In this document: positions 17,422 through 26,668 of the stretch, piece by piece
Numbering within the stretch: the first letter of the stretch is position 1
Layout: the number at the start of each line of letters is the position of its first letter
From: Flavobacteriaceae bacterium F08102
GTDB taxonomy: Bacteria > Bacteroidota > Bacteroidia > Flavobacteriales > Flavobacteriaceae
Assembly: GCA_023015935.1 (NCBI GenBank)
Contig: JALKAY010000002.1
Location: 434,001 to 498,000, forward strand
Direction: 5' to 3'
DNA length: 64,000 nt
Notes under the pieces: model-generated
What the model was told of the DNA's origin: nothing
What the model saw: only the letters and a program-made list of their open reading frames with translations
Databases searched by the model: none
Made by a program: the position numbers and the translations under genes

Positions 17422-18582
17422 ATGGCTGAAATAAAAAAATTAACAGACCTACAAAATACCGAATACGGTACCAAGAAAATATTTGAAGAAGCGCAAGATT
17501 TTTTACCTTTAAATGGCACTGATTATGTTGAATTATACGTGGGTAACGCAAAACAATCTGCACATTTTTACAAGACGGCATTTGGATTTCAATCTGAGGC
17601 GTATGCTGGATTGGAAACAGGCTTGAAGGATCGTGTTTCTTACGTGTTAAAACAAGATAAAATCCGTTTAGTATTAACGTCTCCTTTGACAAAGGGAGGG
17701 GAAATTAATAAACATATTGACCTTCATGGAGATGGGGTGAAAGTAGTAGCCTTATGGGTAGATGATGCGACCAAAGCCTATGAAGAAACGGTTAAACGGG
17801 GTGCAAAATCGTATATGAAACCAACGAAAGAAGAAGATGAATTTGGACATGTAATTCGTTCGGGAATCTATACCTATGGAGAGACTGTACATATCTTCGT
17901 AGAACGAAAAAATTATTCAGGGGCTTTTCTACCTGGGTATAGAAAATGGGAATCTCATTATAATCCAGCTCCTGTTGGTTTAAAATTTATTGATCATATG
18001 GTTGGTAATGTGGGGTGGAATAAAATGAAAGAATGGTGTGATTTTTATGCCAAAGTGATGGGATTTGCACAAATCGTTTCTTTTACAGATGACGATATCT
18101 CTACAGAATATACTGCCTTGATGAGTAAAGTGATGTCAAATGGAAATGGACGAATTAAATTCCCAATTAACGAACCCGCAGAAGGAAAGAAAAAATCGCA
18201 AATAGAAGAATATTTAGATTTTTATAATGGTCCAGGGGTACAACATATTGCGGTGGCAACAAATGATATTGTAGCAACTGTTTCTGCTATGCGGGAACGT
18301 GGAGTAGAATTTCTCTATGTACCTGAAGAATACTATGACGATTTGTTAGAGCGTGTTGGTGAAATTGACGAAGATGTTGAAGTATTAAAAAAGCATGGAA
18401 TCTTAATTGATAGAGATGAAGAGGGATATCTTTTACAAATTTTTACAAAAACAATAGTAGATAGACCTACCATGTTTTTTGAGGTAATTCAACGTAAAGG
18501 AGCTCGTTCTTTTGGAGTTGGTAATTTTAAAGCCTTATTTGAAGCCATTGAACGTGAGCAATTAAATCGAGGAACGCTGTAA
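17422..18582 (+). CDS. hppD: 4-hydroxyphenylpyruvate dioxygenase
   Basis: A 386-residue protein made of two VOC (glyoxalase-fold) domains. It converts 4-hydroxyphenylpyruvate to homogentisate. The Fe(II) ligands are His192 (FIDHMVGNV), His275 (PGVQHIAVAT) and Glu354 (FFEVIQRKG), all in the catalytic C-terminal domain. The gene ends in a strong terminator and is likely cotranscribed with hmgA. It competes for tyrosine-derived carbon with tyrosine ammonia-lyase encoded 10 kb downstream. Confidence 0.96.
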   Translation: MAEIKKLTDLQNTEYGTKKIFEEAQDFLPLNGTDYVELYVGNAKQSAHFYKTAFGFQSEAYAGLETGLKDRVSYVLKQDKIRLVLTSPLTKGGEINKHIDLHGDGVKVVALWVDDATKAYEETVKRGAKSYMKPTKEEDEFGHVIRSGIYTYGETVHIFVERKNYSGAFLPGYRKWESHYNPAPVGLKFIDHMVGNVGWNKMKEWCDFYAKVMGFAQIVSFTDDDISTEYTALMSKVMSNGNGRIKFPINEPAEGKKKSQIEEYLDFYNGPGVQHIAVATNDIVATVSAMRERGVEFLYVPEEYYDDLLERVGEIDEDVEVLKKHGILIDRDEEGYLLQIFTKTIVDRPTMFFEVIQRKGARSFGVGNFKALFEAIEREQLNRGTL

Positions 18583-18643
18583 GGAATACATATAGGTTGA
18601 AGTTGTCTATTTTTTTGACAATTTCTCAATGCTGATTTAATTC

Positions 18644-18683
18644 AAAAAAAGCCACCGTCTAATAGTAAGACCGTGGCTTTTTT
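18644..18683. terminator. bidirectional terminator between hppD and the kynurenine operon
   Basis: A run of seven A, then GCCAC-C-GTCT, loop AATAGTA, AGAC-C-GTGGC and T run: a nine-pair GC-containing stem with one C-C mismatch, flanked by A and T tracts. It sits between the converging 3' ends of hppD and the ACMS decarboxylase gene. Confidence 0.9.
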
Positions 18684-18705
18684 AATTCGTACAAACGTCC
18701 ATGTA

Positions 18706-19791
18706 TTACCCTCCAAGAATGCGTTTTCGCAAGGCATCTTTAGCATTCTGATCATCACCACAAAGCCATTGAATTACATTATCTTCCCACATCTCGTCAT
18801 AGGCTTTTTGATCAATAATATTTTGTTCTATTGCTAAATCTAAAATTTTTCCTGGGTATGAAGATTGTTTAGAGCTTTCCATTTCACCTAAAGGATATGG
18901 GTCGTCAAGTCCCATTAATACTTGATTTGACCCTTGGTTTTCTACGAGTAATTTTAGTGATCCAGTATCGTGTACTAAGGTGTCGAAGAAAATGTTTTTA
19001 TGTCCAACGGCTTTACGCGGATGGCATTTGCCTTCAAATAAATCGGGTCTACCATCAAAGCCTTGAATTCTTCTTCCTAAATTAATCTGTGCCAATTGTC
19101 CTCCGTGCGCAAAACACGTTCTCATATTGGGATATTTGTCTTGATATCCGTTGAGGGTTAAAAAGTGATATGCATCTGCACACTGGGCAAGCATCCATAT
19201 TAAATGAAATCTCCAAGAGGTGTTTTCTAGTTTAATGAATTTTTCACCGTCATAGGGATGAATTTCAATGGCTAAATTGTATTTGTTTGCCAATTCAAAA
19301 ATAGGCTCATTTTCTTCGTCAAAAATACATCGCCAAGTTCCTATCGTATCCATGTAATGGGTAGGTAAACAGAGTAATTGCATTCCTAATTCTTCAACGC
19401 AACGCTCAATTTCCCAACAAGCACCGCGTACGAAACCGGGATGTACTACAAATCCACAGGTAAATTTACTGGGATTTTCACGTTGGGCTTTTGCATTGAA
19501 ATCATTTTGGAAGCGCAACGCTTGTTTCATTTCTTCTACGCGTAAACCATTGCCGTATAATTGAGATAAATTAAGTACTACGGCATGGTCGATGTTAAAG
19601 CGTTCCATCCATGCTAATTTTTCATCTAAAAAGAAACTTGAGTCGGTAACGGGACGTCTCCAATCTTTTTGCAGCATGAATTTTCGATCTTCATCTACCC
19701 AAAAGATACCTTTATCTTTCATAAACTTAGGAATCTCTTCAGGATATGGGAGTAGGTGAGAGTGGCCGTTAATTCTCAATTTTTTTTTCAT
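18706..19791 (-). CDS. 2-amino-3-carboxymuconate-6-semialdehyde decarboxylase (ACMSD)
   Basis: A 361-residue amidohydrolase-superfamily decarboxylase that removes CO2 from the product of 3-hydroxyanthranilate dioxygenase, steering flux away from quinolinate. It has the Zn-binding HSH near the N terminus (INGHSHLLPYP), a conserved CFAHGGQLAQ and the terminal Asp motif MGLDDPYPLGE. I start at the ATG ending at 19791 (MKKKLRINGHSH); an in-frame ATG at 19812 adds MPKTQKS. It is the last gene of the kynurenine operon, 61-82 bases after the dioxygenase, before a strong terminator. Confidence 0.92.
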   Translation of the reverse strand: MKKKLRINGHSHLLPYPEEIPKFMKDKGIFWVDEDRKFMLQKDWRRPVTDSSFFLDEKLAWMERFNIDHAVVLNLSQLYGNGLRVEEMKQALRFQNDFNAKAQRENPSKFTCGFVVHPGFVRGACWEIERCVEELGMQLLCLPTHYMDTIGTWRCIFDEENEPIFELANKYNLAIEIHPYDGEKFIKLENTSWRFHLIWMLAQCADAYHFLTLNGYQDKYPNMRTCFAHGGQLAQINLGRRIQGFDGRPDLFEGKCHPRKAVGHKNIFFDTLVHDTGSLKLLVENQGSNQVLMGLDDPYPLGEMESSKQSSYPGKILDLAIEQNIIDQKAYDEMWEDNVIQWLCGDDQNAKDALRKRILGG

Positions 19792-19873
19792 CGATTTTTG
19801 TGTCTTTGGCATTTAGTTTAAATTCCTTATGGAATGATTATTTGAAGTTTAAATTCTAGACGTATATGATTTA

Positions 19874-20404
19874 TCAGGGATTGACTTTTTTTGGTGGCTC
19901 CATTTGTTTTCCACAATTTGGGCAAGTACGTTTTGCTAAATCTCCATAGTATTTGTCAAATATCTTAGGCATATCGGTTTCTATATTTTCTACCGTAAAA
20001 TCTTCTTCATAGAGTTTTGTACTACAACTTTCGCAAAACCACAATAGTGCATCTCTCATGCCTTCTGGACGTTTGTATTCAATGACTAAGCCTACCGTGT
20101 TCGCGCCTCGTTGTGGTGAATGTGGAACTTTGGGTGGTAAAAGGTAAATCTCTCCTTCTTTGATAGGTACATCTTTAGGAGTTCCATTATCAATTATTTT
20201 TAAAACCATATCTCCTTCAATTTGGTAAAAGAACTCGGGTGTTTCATTGTAGTGATAGTCTTTTCGATTATTTGGTCCACCAACCACCATCACGATAAAA
20301 TCTCCATCTTTCCAGACGACTTTATTGCCTACCGGTGGCTTTAATAAATGTCTATTTTCCTCAATCCATGCTCTGAAATTGATGGGTGAAACTAAATTGC
20401 TCAT
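19874..20404 (-). CDS. nbaC: 3-hydroxyanthranilate 3,4-dioxygenase
   Basis: A 176-residue cupin that opens the ring of 3-hydroxyanthranilate. The catalytic Fe(II) ligands fall at His51, Glu57 and His95 ([18 protein letters not shown]), the same spacing as characterised bacterial enzymes. The C-terminal rubredoxin-like iron site has Cys124/Cys127 (CESC) and Cys161/Cys164 (CPNC), present in bacterial and not animal versions. It lies between the SDR gene and ACMSD in the minus-strand operon, and its product feeds directly into ACMSD. Confidence 0.96.
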   Translation of the reverse strand: MSNLVSPINFRAWIEENRHLLKPPVGNKVVWKDGDFIVMVVGGPNNRKDYHYNETPEFFYQIEGDMVLKIIDNGTPKDVPIKEGEIYLLPPKVPHSPQRGANTVGLVIEYKRPEGMRDALLWFCESCSTKLYEEDFTVENIETDMPKIFDKYYGDLAKRTCPNCGKQMEPPKKVNP

Positions 20405-20458
20405 GATGTATTTTATTTTAATTAATGTGCTTTATTTTTGGGAACTTTGTCAGTAAAG

Positions 20459-21244
20459 TTACAAAGATTTTGTTCTTCCTCCATCAACGGGTAAATTTAT
20501 TCCGTTGATATAGCTCGCAGCTTCACTAGCTAAAAAAGTTACGGCATTCGCTATTTCTTCTGGTTTTGCGAAGCGTTTAGCGGGGACTAAGCCTTTCATA
20601 AAGGCACTGGCTTCTTCTTCTGTTTTATTTAATTTGTGGGCTGCATTTTGAATTATATCAGAAAGTCTGTCTGTTGCTGTAAATCCAGGGAGTACATTGT
20701 TTACCGTAATTCCAAATTGCCCTAACTCATTAGCTAAGGTTTTACTCCAACTTGCCACGGCTCCACGAATGGTATTACTCACTCCGAGTCCATCGATAGG
20801 TTGTTTCACAGAGGTAGAAATTATATTGATAATCCTTCCGTATTTATTGTCTTTCATACCAGGAACTAGGGCTTGGGTGAGAATCTGATTACATACTAAA
20901 TGCTGCTCAAAGGCTTTGGTAAATTCTGAAATGTCAGCAGAGAATATGGGGCCGCCTTTTGGACCTCCTGTATTGTTTAATAAAATGTGATAAGTGGATT
21001 TTAAGGCGGCTTTGGTCACTGCTTTTTTTAAATCAGCATGATGGTTAAAATCAACCACAAGATAATCGTGTTTTTGTTGATTGGGTCGAGGTAAGTCGGC
21101 CCATACTTTTTTTAATTTGTCTTCATTTCGAGCGACTAAGGTTATGGTCACTCCTTCTGTGGCGAGTGCTATAGCTGAAGCTTTTCCTATACCCGCCGTA
21201 CTTCCACAAATGAGGGCATTTTTATCGTTAAGATTTAATTTCAT
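20459..21244 (-). CDS. SDR-family oxidoreductase with atypical active site
   Basis: A 261-residue short-chain dehydrogenase fold with the nucleotide motif CGSTAGIGKASAIAL, NNTGGP in place of the usual NNAG, and an SDR C terminus (GGRTKSL). The usual Tyr-x-x-x-Lys is not present: the aligned segment reads GLGVSNTIRGAVASWSKTLA, so Tyr is Ser and Lys is Arg. A known SDR subgroup has such an SNxxR segment, so this is a family trait rather than decay. It sits within the kynurenine operon between the aldehyde dehydrogenase and the ring-opening dioxygenase. Its substrate is unknown; a step on the aminomuconate branch is inferred only from position. Confidence 0.85.
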   Translation of the reverse strand: MKLNLNDKNALICGSTAGIGKASAIALATEGVTITLVARNEDKLKKVWADLPRPNQQKHDYLVVDFNHHADLKKAVTKAALKSTYHILLNNTGGPKGGPIFSADISEFTKAFEQHLVCNQILTQALVPGMKDNKYGRIINIISTSVKQPIDGLGVSNTIRGAVASWSKTLANELGQFGITVNNVLPGFTATDRLSDIIQNAAHKLNKTEEEASAFMKGLVPAKRFAKPEEIANAVTFLASEAASYINGINLPVDGGRTKSL

Positions 21245-21315
21245 TCTGTTATTTTTTCTCTGAGTACTTTTCGTTTAACAACTAACAGTGATGTACGTGT
21301 TTTACATCAATCCCA

Positions 21316-22755
21316 TCAGTATTTCATACATACATTTTTTGCTTCTGTAAAAAAGCGCAGGGCTTCAAAGCCCCCTTCTCGTCCAACCCCCGACGATTTC
21401 ACACCTCCGAAAGGGGTTCTTAAATCACGCATCATCCACGTATTTACCCAAACAATTCCTACGTGAAGTTCAGAGGACATTCGAAGGGTTCTTTTTAGAT
21501 TATTGGTCCACAGGGTTGCTGAAAGTCCGTATTTCACGTCATTGGCATACCCCAACACTTCATCTACTGTATCAAAAGGCATGAGTGTTACTACGGGTCC
21601 AAAAATTTCCTCTTGATTTAAACTACAATCATTAGAAGGGACTTCGATGACGGTGGGAGCCAAATAATATCCATTTGGCGCATCCTGTACAGTAATCCGA
21701 TTTCCTCCACAAAGGATCTTCGCACCTTCTGCTGGAGCACGGTCTATATAGGCCATTACTTTTTCTAAATGTTCTTTAGAGACTAACGCGCCGATATCAG
21801 TATTAGCTTCAGAGGGATGTCCTACTTTAAGGGCTTTCGTTTTAGCTATAAAATCCGTTTTGAATTTTTCGTAGATGGTAGACTCTACAAAAATCCGACT
21901 TCCGCAGAGACAGATTTGACCTTGATTTGAAAATGATGATCGAATGGTGGTATGTAACATCTCTTCATAATCGGCATCTGCGAAAATAATATTAGGGTTC
22001 TTTCCACCTAATTCCAAGGATAATTTTTTAAACATAGGGGCTGCTACCTTGGCAATATGTGCTCCTGTTTGAGTACCTCCTGTAAACGATATGGCCTTAA
22101 TTTCAGGATGTTCTATGATAGCTTGACCGGTTAATTTTCCGGTACCGTGTACGATATTTAATACGCCATTAGGTAACCCAGCCTCTGTACAAATTTCGCC
22201 TAAGAGATAGGCAGTCATTGGAGTAATCTCACTGGGTTTTGCAACAACGCAATTCCCAGCAGCCAGGGCTGGTGCAATTTTCCAGGTAAATAAATACAGC
22301 GGTAAATTCCATGGGGAAATGCAGCCCACAACTCCAATAGGTTGTCGTAGGGTATAGTTAACAGCATTGGCACCAACACTTTCATGACTTTCGCTTGAAA
22401 ACTGTGTAATGGCATTCGCAAAAAATCTAAAATTACTCGCGGCACGAGGAATGTCTACCGATTTAGCTAAGGCAATAGGTTTTCCATTGTCTATACTTTC
22501 GGCCATGGCAAAGCGGTCAATATTCGTTAAGAGTAGATCTGATATTTTTTTCAGAATTCTGTTTCGGCCCTCTAAACTCGTAATAGACCAAGCTTTAAAG
22601 GCAGCTTTTGCGGCTACCACTGCGCGCTCCACATCTTCTTTGGAAGAATTGGGGATTTGTCCGTAAACGGTTCCTTCTGCGGGGTTATAATTATCTAAAC
22701 ATTCCCCCGAAAGGGGAGGGCTAAAGGCACCGTTGATGTAATTTAATATTTTCAA
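21316..22755 (-). CDS. aldehyde dehydrogenase, probable 2-aminomuconic semialdehyde dehydrogenase
   Basis: A 479-residue ALDH superfamily protein with SLELGGKNPNIIFADAD (catalytic Glu), the nucleophile Cys in NQGQICLCGSRI, and the EEIFGPVVTLMPF motif. The ALDH family alone does not fix the substrate. Its place between ACMSD/dioxygenase genes and the RidA-type deaminase gene supports oxidation of 2-aminomuconate-6-semialdehyde to 2-aminomuconate with NAD. The intergenic gap to the upstream RidA gene is 108 bases and holds a nested inverted repeat. Confidence 0.9.
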   Translation of the reverse strand: MKILNYINGAFSPPLSGECLDNYNPAEGTVYGQIPNSSKEDVERAVVAAKAAFKAWSITSLEGRNRILKKISDLLLTNIDRFAMAESIDNGKPIALAKSVDIPRAASNFRFFANAITQFSSESHESVGANAVNYTLRQPIGVVGCISPWNLPLYLFTWKIAPALAAGNCVVAKPSEITPMTAYLLGEICTEAGLPNGVLNIVHGTGKLTGQAIIEHPEIKAISFTGGTQTGAHIAKVAAPMFKKLSLELGGKNPNIIFADADYEEMLHTTIRSSFSNQGQICLCGSRIFVESTIYEKFKTDFIAKTKALKVGHPSEANTDIGALVSKEHLEKVMAYIDRAPAEGAKILCGGNRITVQDAPNGYYLAPTVIEVPSNDCSLNQEEIFGPVVTLMPFDTVDEVLGYANDVKYGLSATLWTNNLKRTLRMSSELHVGIVWVNTWMMRDLRTPFGGVKSSGVGREGGFEALRFFTEAKNVCMKY

Positions 22756-22791
22756 AGTTTAAGATATTAAAGGTAATGTTTACCCAACACT

Positions 22792-22852
22792 ATGCGTATT
22801 TTTAGGTTTTCTTACTGCTTATAGCAAGAAATTAACTTTCTTGTTTACGCAT
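22792..22852 (-). other. nested inverted repeat inside the kynurenine operon
   Basis: ATGCGTA (22792-22798) pairs with TACGCAT (22846-22852). Inside them CAAGAAA (22825-22831) pairs with TTTCTTG (22837-22843) around a five-base loop. The structure lies in the 108-base gap between the RidA and aldehyde dehydrogenase genes, the largest gap of the operon. It may be an RNA processing or regulatory element, or a weak internal signal. Confidence 0.35.
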
Positions 22853-22863
22853 TGACTATTTTT

Positions 22864-23265
22864 TTAATTCCGTTTTTTGTAGGCAATCACTTTAATTTCA
22901 ACCACTAAATCGGGATGAGGTAATTGGTGTACTGCTACAGTAGTTCGGGTTGGACCAGTTTCTTTGTCAAAGAATTGACCATAAGCCTTGTTGTAGCCAT
23001 CAAAGTCGTTCATATTTACCAAAAATGAGGTAACATCAACAACATCTGACAAATCAGCTCCCACCTTTTTTAAATTACGATCTATATTTTCTAAAACTGC
23101 GATGGTTTGAGCTTCTATATCTAACTTTTTTGTACCCATTTCATCGATAACTTCTACGCCAGCTATGCTATTGTCGGGTCTTCTTGCGCTCGTTCCAGAA
23201 ACAAATATAAAATCGCCTACTTGTTTGACGTGGGGGTAGGCTCCACGGGGACTTACATGTTCCAT
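22864..23265 (-). CDS. RidA family protein, probable 2-aminomuconate deaminase
   Basis: A 133-residue RidA/YjgF fold protein with [16 protein letters not shown] and the C-terminal [24 protein letters not shown], where the Arg and Glu line the imine-binding pocket of the family. General RidA proteins remove reactive enamines; the subgroup in kynurenine operons acts as 2-aminomuconate deaminase. I take the latter from the context, five bases after the kynurenine 3-monooxygenase gene and just before the aldehyde dehydrogenase that makes its substrate. Confidence 0.88.
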   Translation of the reverse strand: MEHVSPRGAYPHVKQVGDFIFVSGTSARRPDNSIAGVEVIDEMGTKKLDIEAQTIAVLENIDRNLKKVGADLSDVVDVTSFLVNMNDFDGYNKAYGQFFDKETGPTRTTVAVHQLPHPDLVVEIKVIAYKKRN

Positions 23266-23270
23266 ATTTT

Positions 23271-24701
23271 TTACACTTCTTTACGGCCGAGTTTACTTAC
23301 TCGATCTTCAATTAAAATTTCTTCAGTAGCTTGTTGTACTTTTTTCAAAATAACTTTAAGATCAGCTACATCCATGTGTTCATTTGTTACGATATCCTTG
23401 TCGGCTATTAAATTGAGTAAGGCTTTGTCTTGGGCTCTTCCTCGTTCAAGTGCCTCTGCATAGCTTATGTTTTCATTAAATGTCACCAAGGAATACTTGG
23501 ATGAATATGCTTCGGGAAAATGTTTTTCCAATGCCGTTTCTAAGGTACGCTTTTCTCTGAAAATAGGTTGATTTACATGCCCTTTCATTTCGTGAAAATT
23601 GTCAACAGCGAGGTCGGCAATAGCATCTGTATCTTTTTTTCTAGATTTTTCATACCTAGTAAAAATTTCTTCCCAAGTAGCATGTTCTTCGGATTCGTCT
23701 AAGACTTTATCAAATTCAACCACATCCTCAAAAGAGGCGTTCATTCCTTGTCCATAAAATGGAACAATGGCGTGTGCAGCATCTCCCATTAAGAGGGTCT
23801 TACCTTTATAGTGCCAAGGGGAACATTTGACAGTTCCTAAAGGTGAAGTAGGATTTTTGAAAAATTCTTCGGGTAAATGTGGCATTAATGCTAAGGCATC
23901 TTTAAAGTATTTTTCAAAAAAGGAAAGTACTTTTTCTGGTGTTGTTAAATTGTTGAAATTGTATTCACCTTCATCATAGCTTAAAAATAAGGTTACCGTG
24001 AAGCTACCATCCAAATTGGGTAAGGCAATCAACATAAAATCATCTCTTCCCCAGATGTGTAAAGCATTTTTAAAGGCTTTAAACGCTCCATTTTCATTAG
24101 GGAGTATACTCAATTCTTTGTAGCCATGACTTAAATAATCTTGTGAAAAACTAAAGAGAAATTTTTTTCCTAAATAATAGCTTTTGCGCATGGCAGATCC
24201 AGCACCATCTGTTCCAATGATTATATCACTCGCGACTATTACCTCTTTTTTATGTTCGTATTGGTAAAAGTGACTTTTTCCATTTTCGAAATCGACCGAA
24301 GTACATTTGTGGTTGAAATAAAGCTGTACATTGTCAAGGGCTTCTGCTTCCGTTAAGAGTAATGCGTTGAGTTGTCCTCTTGAAATTGAATTGATGTATT
24401 CATGACTCCGACCGCTATAGGGGGCAAAAACAGTGTTCCCTTCTGTGTCGTGTAGCATTCTGCCGTTCATAGGAATACAAAGGGAAACCACTTTATCCTG
24501 TAGACCAACCAACTTCATCGCTTTAATACCGCGATCCGAAAAGGCTAAATTAATCGAGCGTCCAGCGCTGATATCGACCGTTCTCAGATCTGGGCGTTTT
24601 TCATAAACGGATACTTGATATCCGCGTTGTCCTAAGCGTAGTGCTAATAATGCTCCACATAGACCAGCTCCTATAATTTGTACCTTCGAATTTTTATGCA
24701 T
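23271..24701 (-). CDS. kmo: kynurenine 3-monooxygenase
   Basis: A 476-residue FAD-dependent aromatic hydroxylase. The FAD-binding [18 protein letters not shown] is followed by a conserved [16 protein letters not shown] segment typical of kynurenine monooxygenases, the second FAD motif [14 protein letters not shown] and [19 protein letters not shown]. It hydroxylates kynurenine to 3-hydroxykynurenine, which kynureninase, encoded just upstream, cleaves. The C terminus lacks a clear transmembrane helix, unlike the mitochondrial enzyme. Spacing of 27 bases to kynU and five bases to ridA indicates a single transcript. Confidence 0.95.
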   Translation of the reverse strand: MHKNSKVQIIGAGLCGALLALRLGQRGYQVSVYEKRPDLRTVDISAGRSINLAFSDRGIKAMKLVGLQDKVVSLCIPMNGRMLHDTEGNTVFAPYSGRSHEYINSISRGQLNALLLTEAEALDNVQLYFNHKCTSVDFENGKSHFYQYEHKKEVIVASDIIIGTDGAGSAMRKSYYLGKKFLFSFSQDYLSHGYKELSILPNENGAFKAFKNALHIWGRDDFMLIALPNLDGSFTVTLFLSYDEGEYNFNNLTTPEKVLSFFEKYFKDALALMPHLPEEFFKNPTSPLGTVKCSPWHYKGKTLLMGDAAHAIVPFYGQGMNASFEDVVEFDKVLDESEEHATWEEIFTRYEKSRKKDTDAIADLAVDNFHEMKGHVNQPIFREKRTLETALEKHFPEAYSSKYSLVTFNENISYAEALERGRAQDKALLNLIADKDIVTNEHMDVADLKVILKKVQQATEEILIEDRVSKLGRKEV

Positions 24702-24728
24702 ATATAACGGGTATTGGTTGTTGGTTTA

Positions 24729-26039
24729 TTATTCTTGTTCATTTAATACGTCAGACAAACGTTGTACCATTTCATATACTTCAGTAAATGAATTGTACAA
24801 CGGAACTGGGGCGCACCGAATGACATCTGGTTCTCTCCAATCACTAATGACGCCTTTATCCGTCAGTTTTTGGTGTAGTTTTTTATCTGCATTTTTTACT
24901 TGAATGGATAATTGACAACCTCTTTCATTAGGGTTTGTTGGCGTAATAATACGTATTCCTGGATGGTTTAAATCCTTTAATAAAAACTCGAAATAGCCTG
25001 TGAGTTGTTTTGATTTAGTTCTAAGGGCATCCATTCCAACCTCTTTAAAAATATCGACCGAAGCCTTAATGGCAGCCATAGAAAGGATGGGTGGGTTGCT
25101 TAATTGCCAGCCTTCTGCACCGGGTAAAACATCAAATTCATCACGCATGTTAAAACGCGTTGTTTTATTGTGACTCCACCATCCCGTAAAGCGGTTTAAG
25201 GTTTTGTCATAGGCATGTCGCTCATGCACAAAACATCCAGCTAAACTTCCGGGACCTGCATTTAAGTATTTATAGGTACACCAAATGGCAAAATCAGCCC
25301 CTGAATCATGTAAATTTAAGGGTATATTTCCAGCTCCATGAGCACAATCAAAACCAACGTTGGCACCGTGTTGATGCCCTAGTTCAGCAATTTTTTTTAA
25401 ATCAAATGCCTGTCCCGTATAATAATTTACACCGCCTACCATAATTAAGGCGATTTCATCTTTGTGATCATTTAGGAGTTGTTCTAAATCTTCGAGGTGA
25501 TTAAGGTCATCTTCCTTTGGTTTCCATAAAATTAATCCTTCTTTGTCGTCAATTCCATGATGGCGTAATTGTGATTCTACAGCATACTTATCGGAAGGGA
25601 AAGCATCTGCCTCGATAATTATTTTATAACGCGTAGAGGTTGGTTTGTAAAAAGAAACCATCATCAAATGAAGGTTGGTGGTTAGGGTGTTCATGACCAC
25701 AACTTCAATGGGTTTTGCTCCAACAATAGACGCCATCCCATTGGTTAAATATTCGTGATATGCCAACCAAGGATTCCGAGCTTCAAGATGACCTTCAACG
25801 CCTAAATTAGCCCAGTCATTTAATTCTTGATTAATATAGTGTGCTGTAGTTTTAGGTTGAAGTCCTAAGGAATTCCCACAGAGATAAATTAGATCGTTAC
25901 CCGCCTGATCCTTAGGGTGATGGAATTGTTTTTTGTAGTTTGCTAAGGGATCTTTTTTGTCTAAATTCTGTGCAAATTCAATATGGTTGCTAAATGTGGT
26001 CAATGTTGAGTAGTTTTGGTTTCGAACAAAACTAACCAT
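24729..26039 (-). CDS. kynU: kynureninase
   Basis: A 436-residue PLP enzyme of the aminotransferase class V fold, first gene of the kynurenine operon. The N terminus has AQNLDKKDPLANYKKQFHHP and YLCGNSLGLQPK, both kynureninase signatures; the PLP lysine is in IWCTYKYLNAGPGSLAGCF, and FDCAHGAGNIPLNLHDSGAD precedes it. It cleaves 3-hydroxykynurenine to 3-hydroxyanthranilate and alanine. The first ATG (26039) precedes some 20 residues with no homology that I can judge, so the true start may be slightly later. I see no clear TAnnTTTG promoter before it. Confidence 0.95.
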   Translation of the reverse strand: MVSFVRNQNYSTLTTFSNHIEFAQNLDKKDPLANYKKQFHHPKDQAGNDLIYLCGNSLGLQPKTTAHYINQELNDWANLGVEGHLEARNPWLAYHEYLTNGMASIVGAKPIEVVVMNTLTTNLHLMMVSFYKPTSTRYKIIIEADAFPSDKYAVESQLRHHGIDDKEGLILWKPKEDDLNHLEDLEQLLNDHKDEIALIMVGGVNYYTGQAFDLKKIAELGHQHGANVGFDCAHGAGNIPLNLHDSGADFAIWCTYKYLNAGPGSLAGCFVHERHAYDKTLNRFTGWWSHNKTTRFNMRDEFDVLPGAEGWQLSNPPILSMAAIKASVDIFKEVGMDALRTKSKQLTGYFEFLLKDLNHPGIRIITPTNPNERGCQLSIQVKNADKKLHQKLTDKGVISDWREPDVIRCAPVPLYNSFTEVYEMVQRLSDVLNEQE

Positions 26040-26301
26040 TTAAGTCTTAAATGACAACTCAATGCCGCAATTTTTAAGCGGTGTTTTTGACTTAGTATTT
26101 TTGAGGGGCAGGAGTCAATATCAGTCCGAATTGCGTATGGATATGATGAAATCAAAAAATAGTCAATTATTAAAATGGTTGGGTTTTATTTCGTTTCTAC
26201 CCTTATAAATAACACTTAATTTATTTGAAAAAATAAAAATAAAACGATCGATTATTACAGGTTTACTCACCTTGATTCCAATGTGTATCTAAGGACAAAG
26301 A

Positions 26302-26652
26302 ATGAATATTGAAGAAGAGAGTTTTAAGAATTTAAAGGAGACATTCTCTTTTGTCTAGACTTTGTTTATTTTGAAATACAAATGCCCAATTCTAATTCGG
26401 AAGAAGTTTTTTTTAGATAAGATGGTAAAGAGGGAGGAAAAAGAAGTTGGGACTGGTGAAAACTAAAAAATTCTTGGTTTGAAAATTGTAAAAATCGTTA
26501 TGAATCTAAATTTGAAGAATATTTTATTGGTTGTATCGTAAAGAAATGTTTAGGGAGCAGGTGTGATGGGGTTTGATGATGATTTGGGGCATAGCATGTC
26601 AGCATATTATGTTATGTTGGCAAAAGAATTTGTAAAAAGGATGAAGAAATAG
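26302..26652 (+). pseudogene. possible decayed coding remnant
   Basis: The 629 bases between kynU and the halogenase hold no intact ORF. Pieces in different frames read like protein: MNIEEESFKNLKETFSFV, then WFENCKNRYESKFEEYF followed by IGCIVKKCLGS, and after a one-base shift at a GGGG run GFDDDLGHSMSAYYVMLA, ending in KEFVKRMKK and a TAG at 26650. Stops and shifts separate them. I do not recognise the family. It may be a dead gene, or low-complexity sequence that only looks coding. Confidence 0.35.
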
Positions 26653-26668
26653 ATAAAATAAGCTGCTG

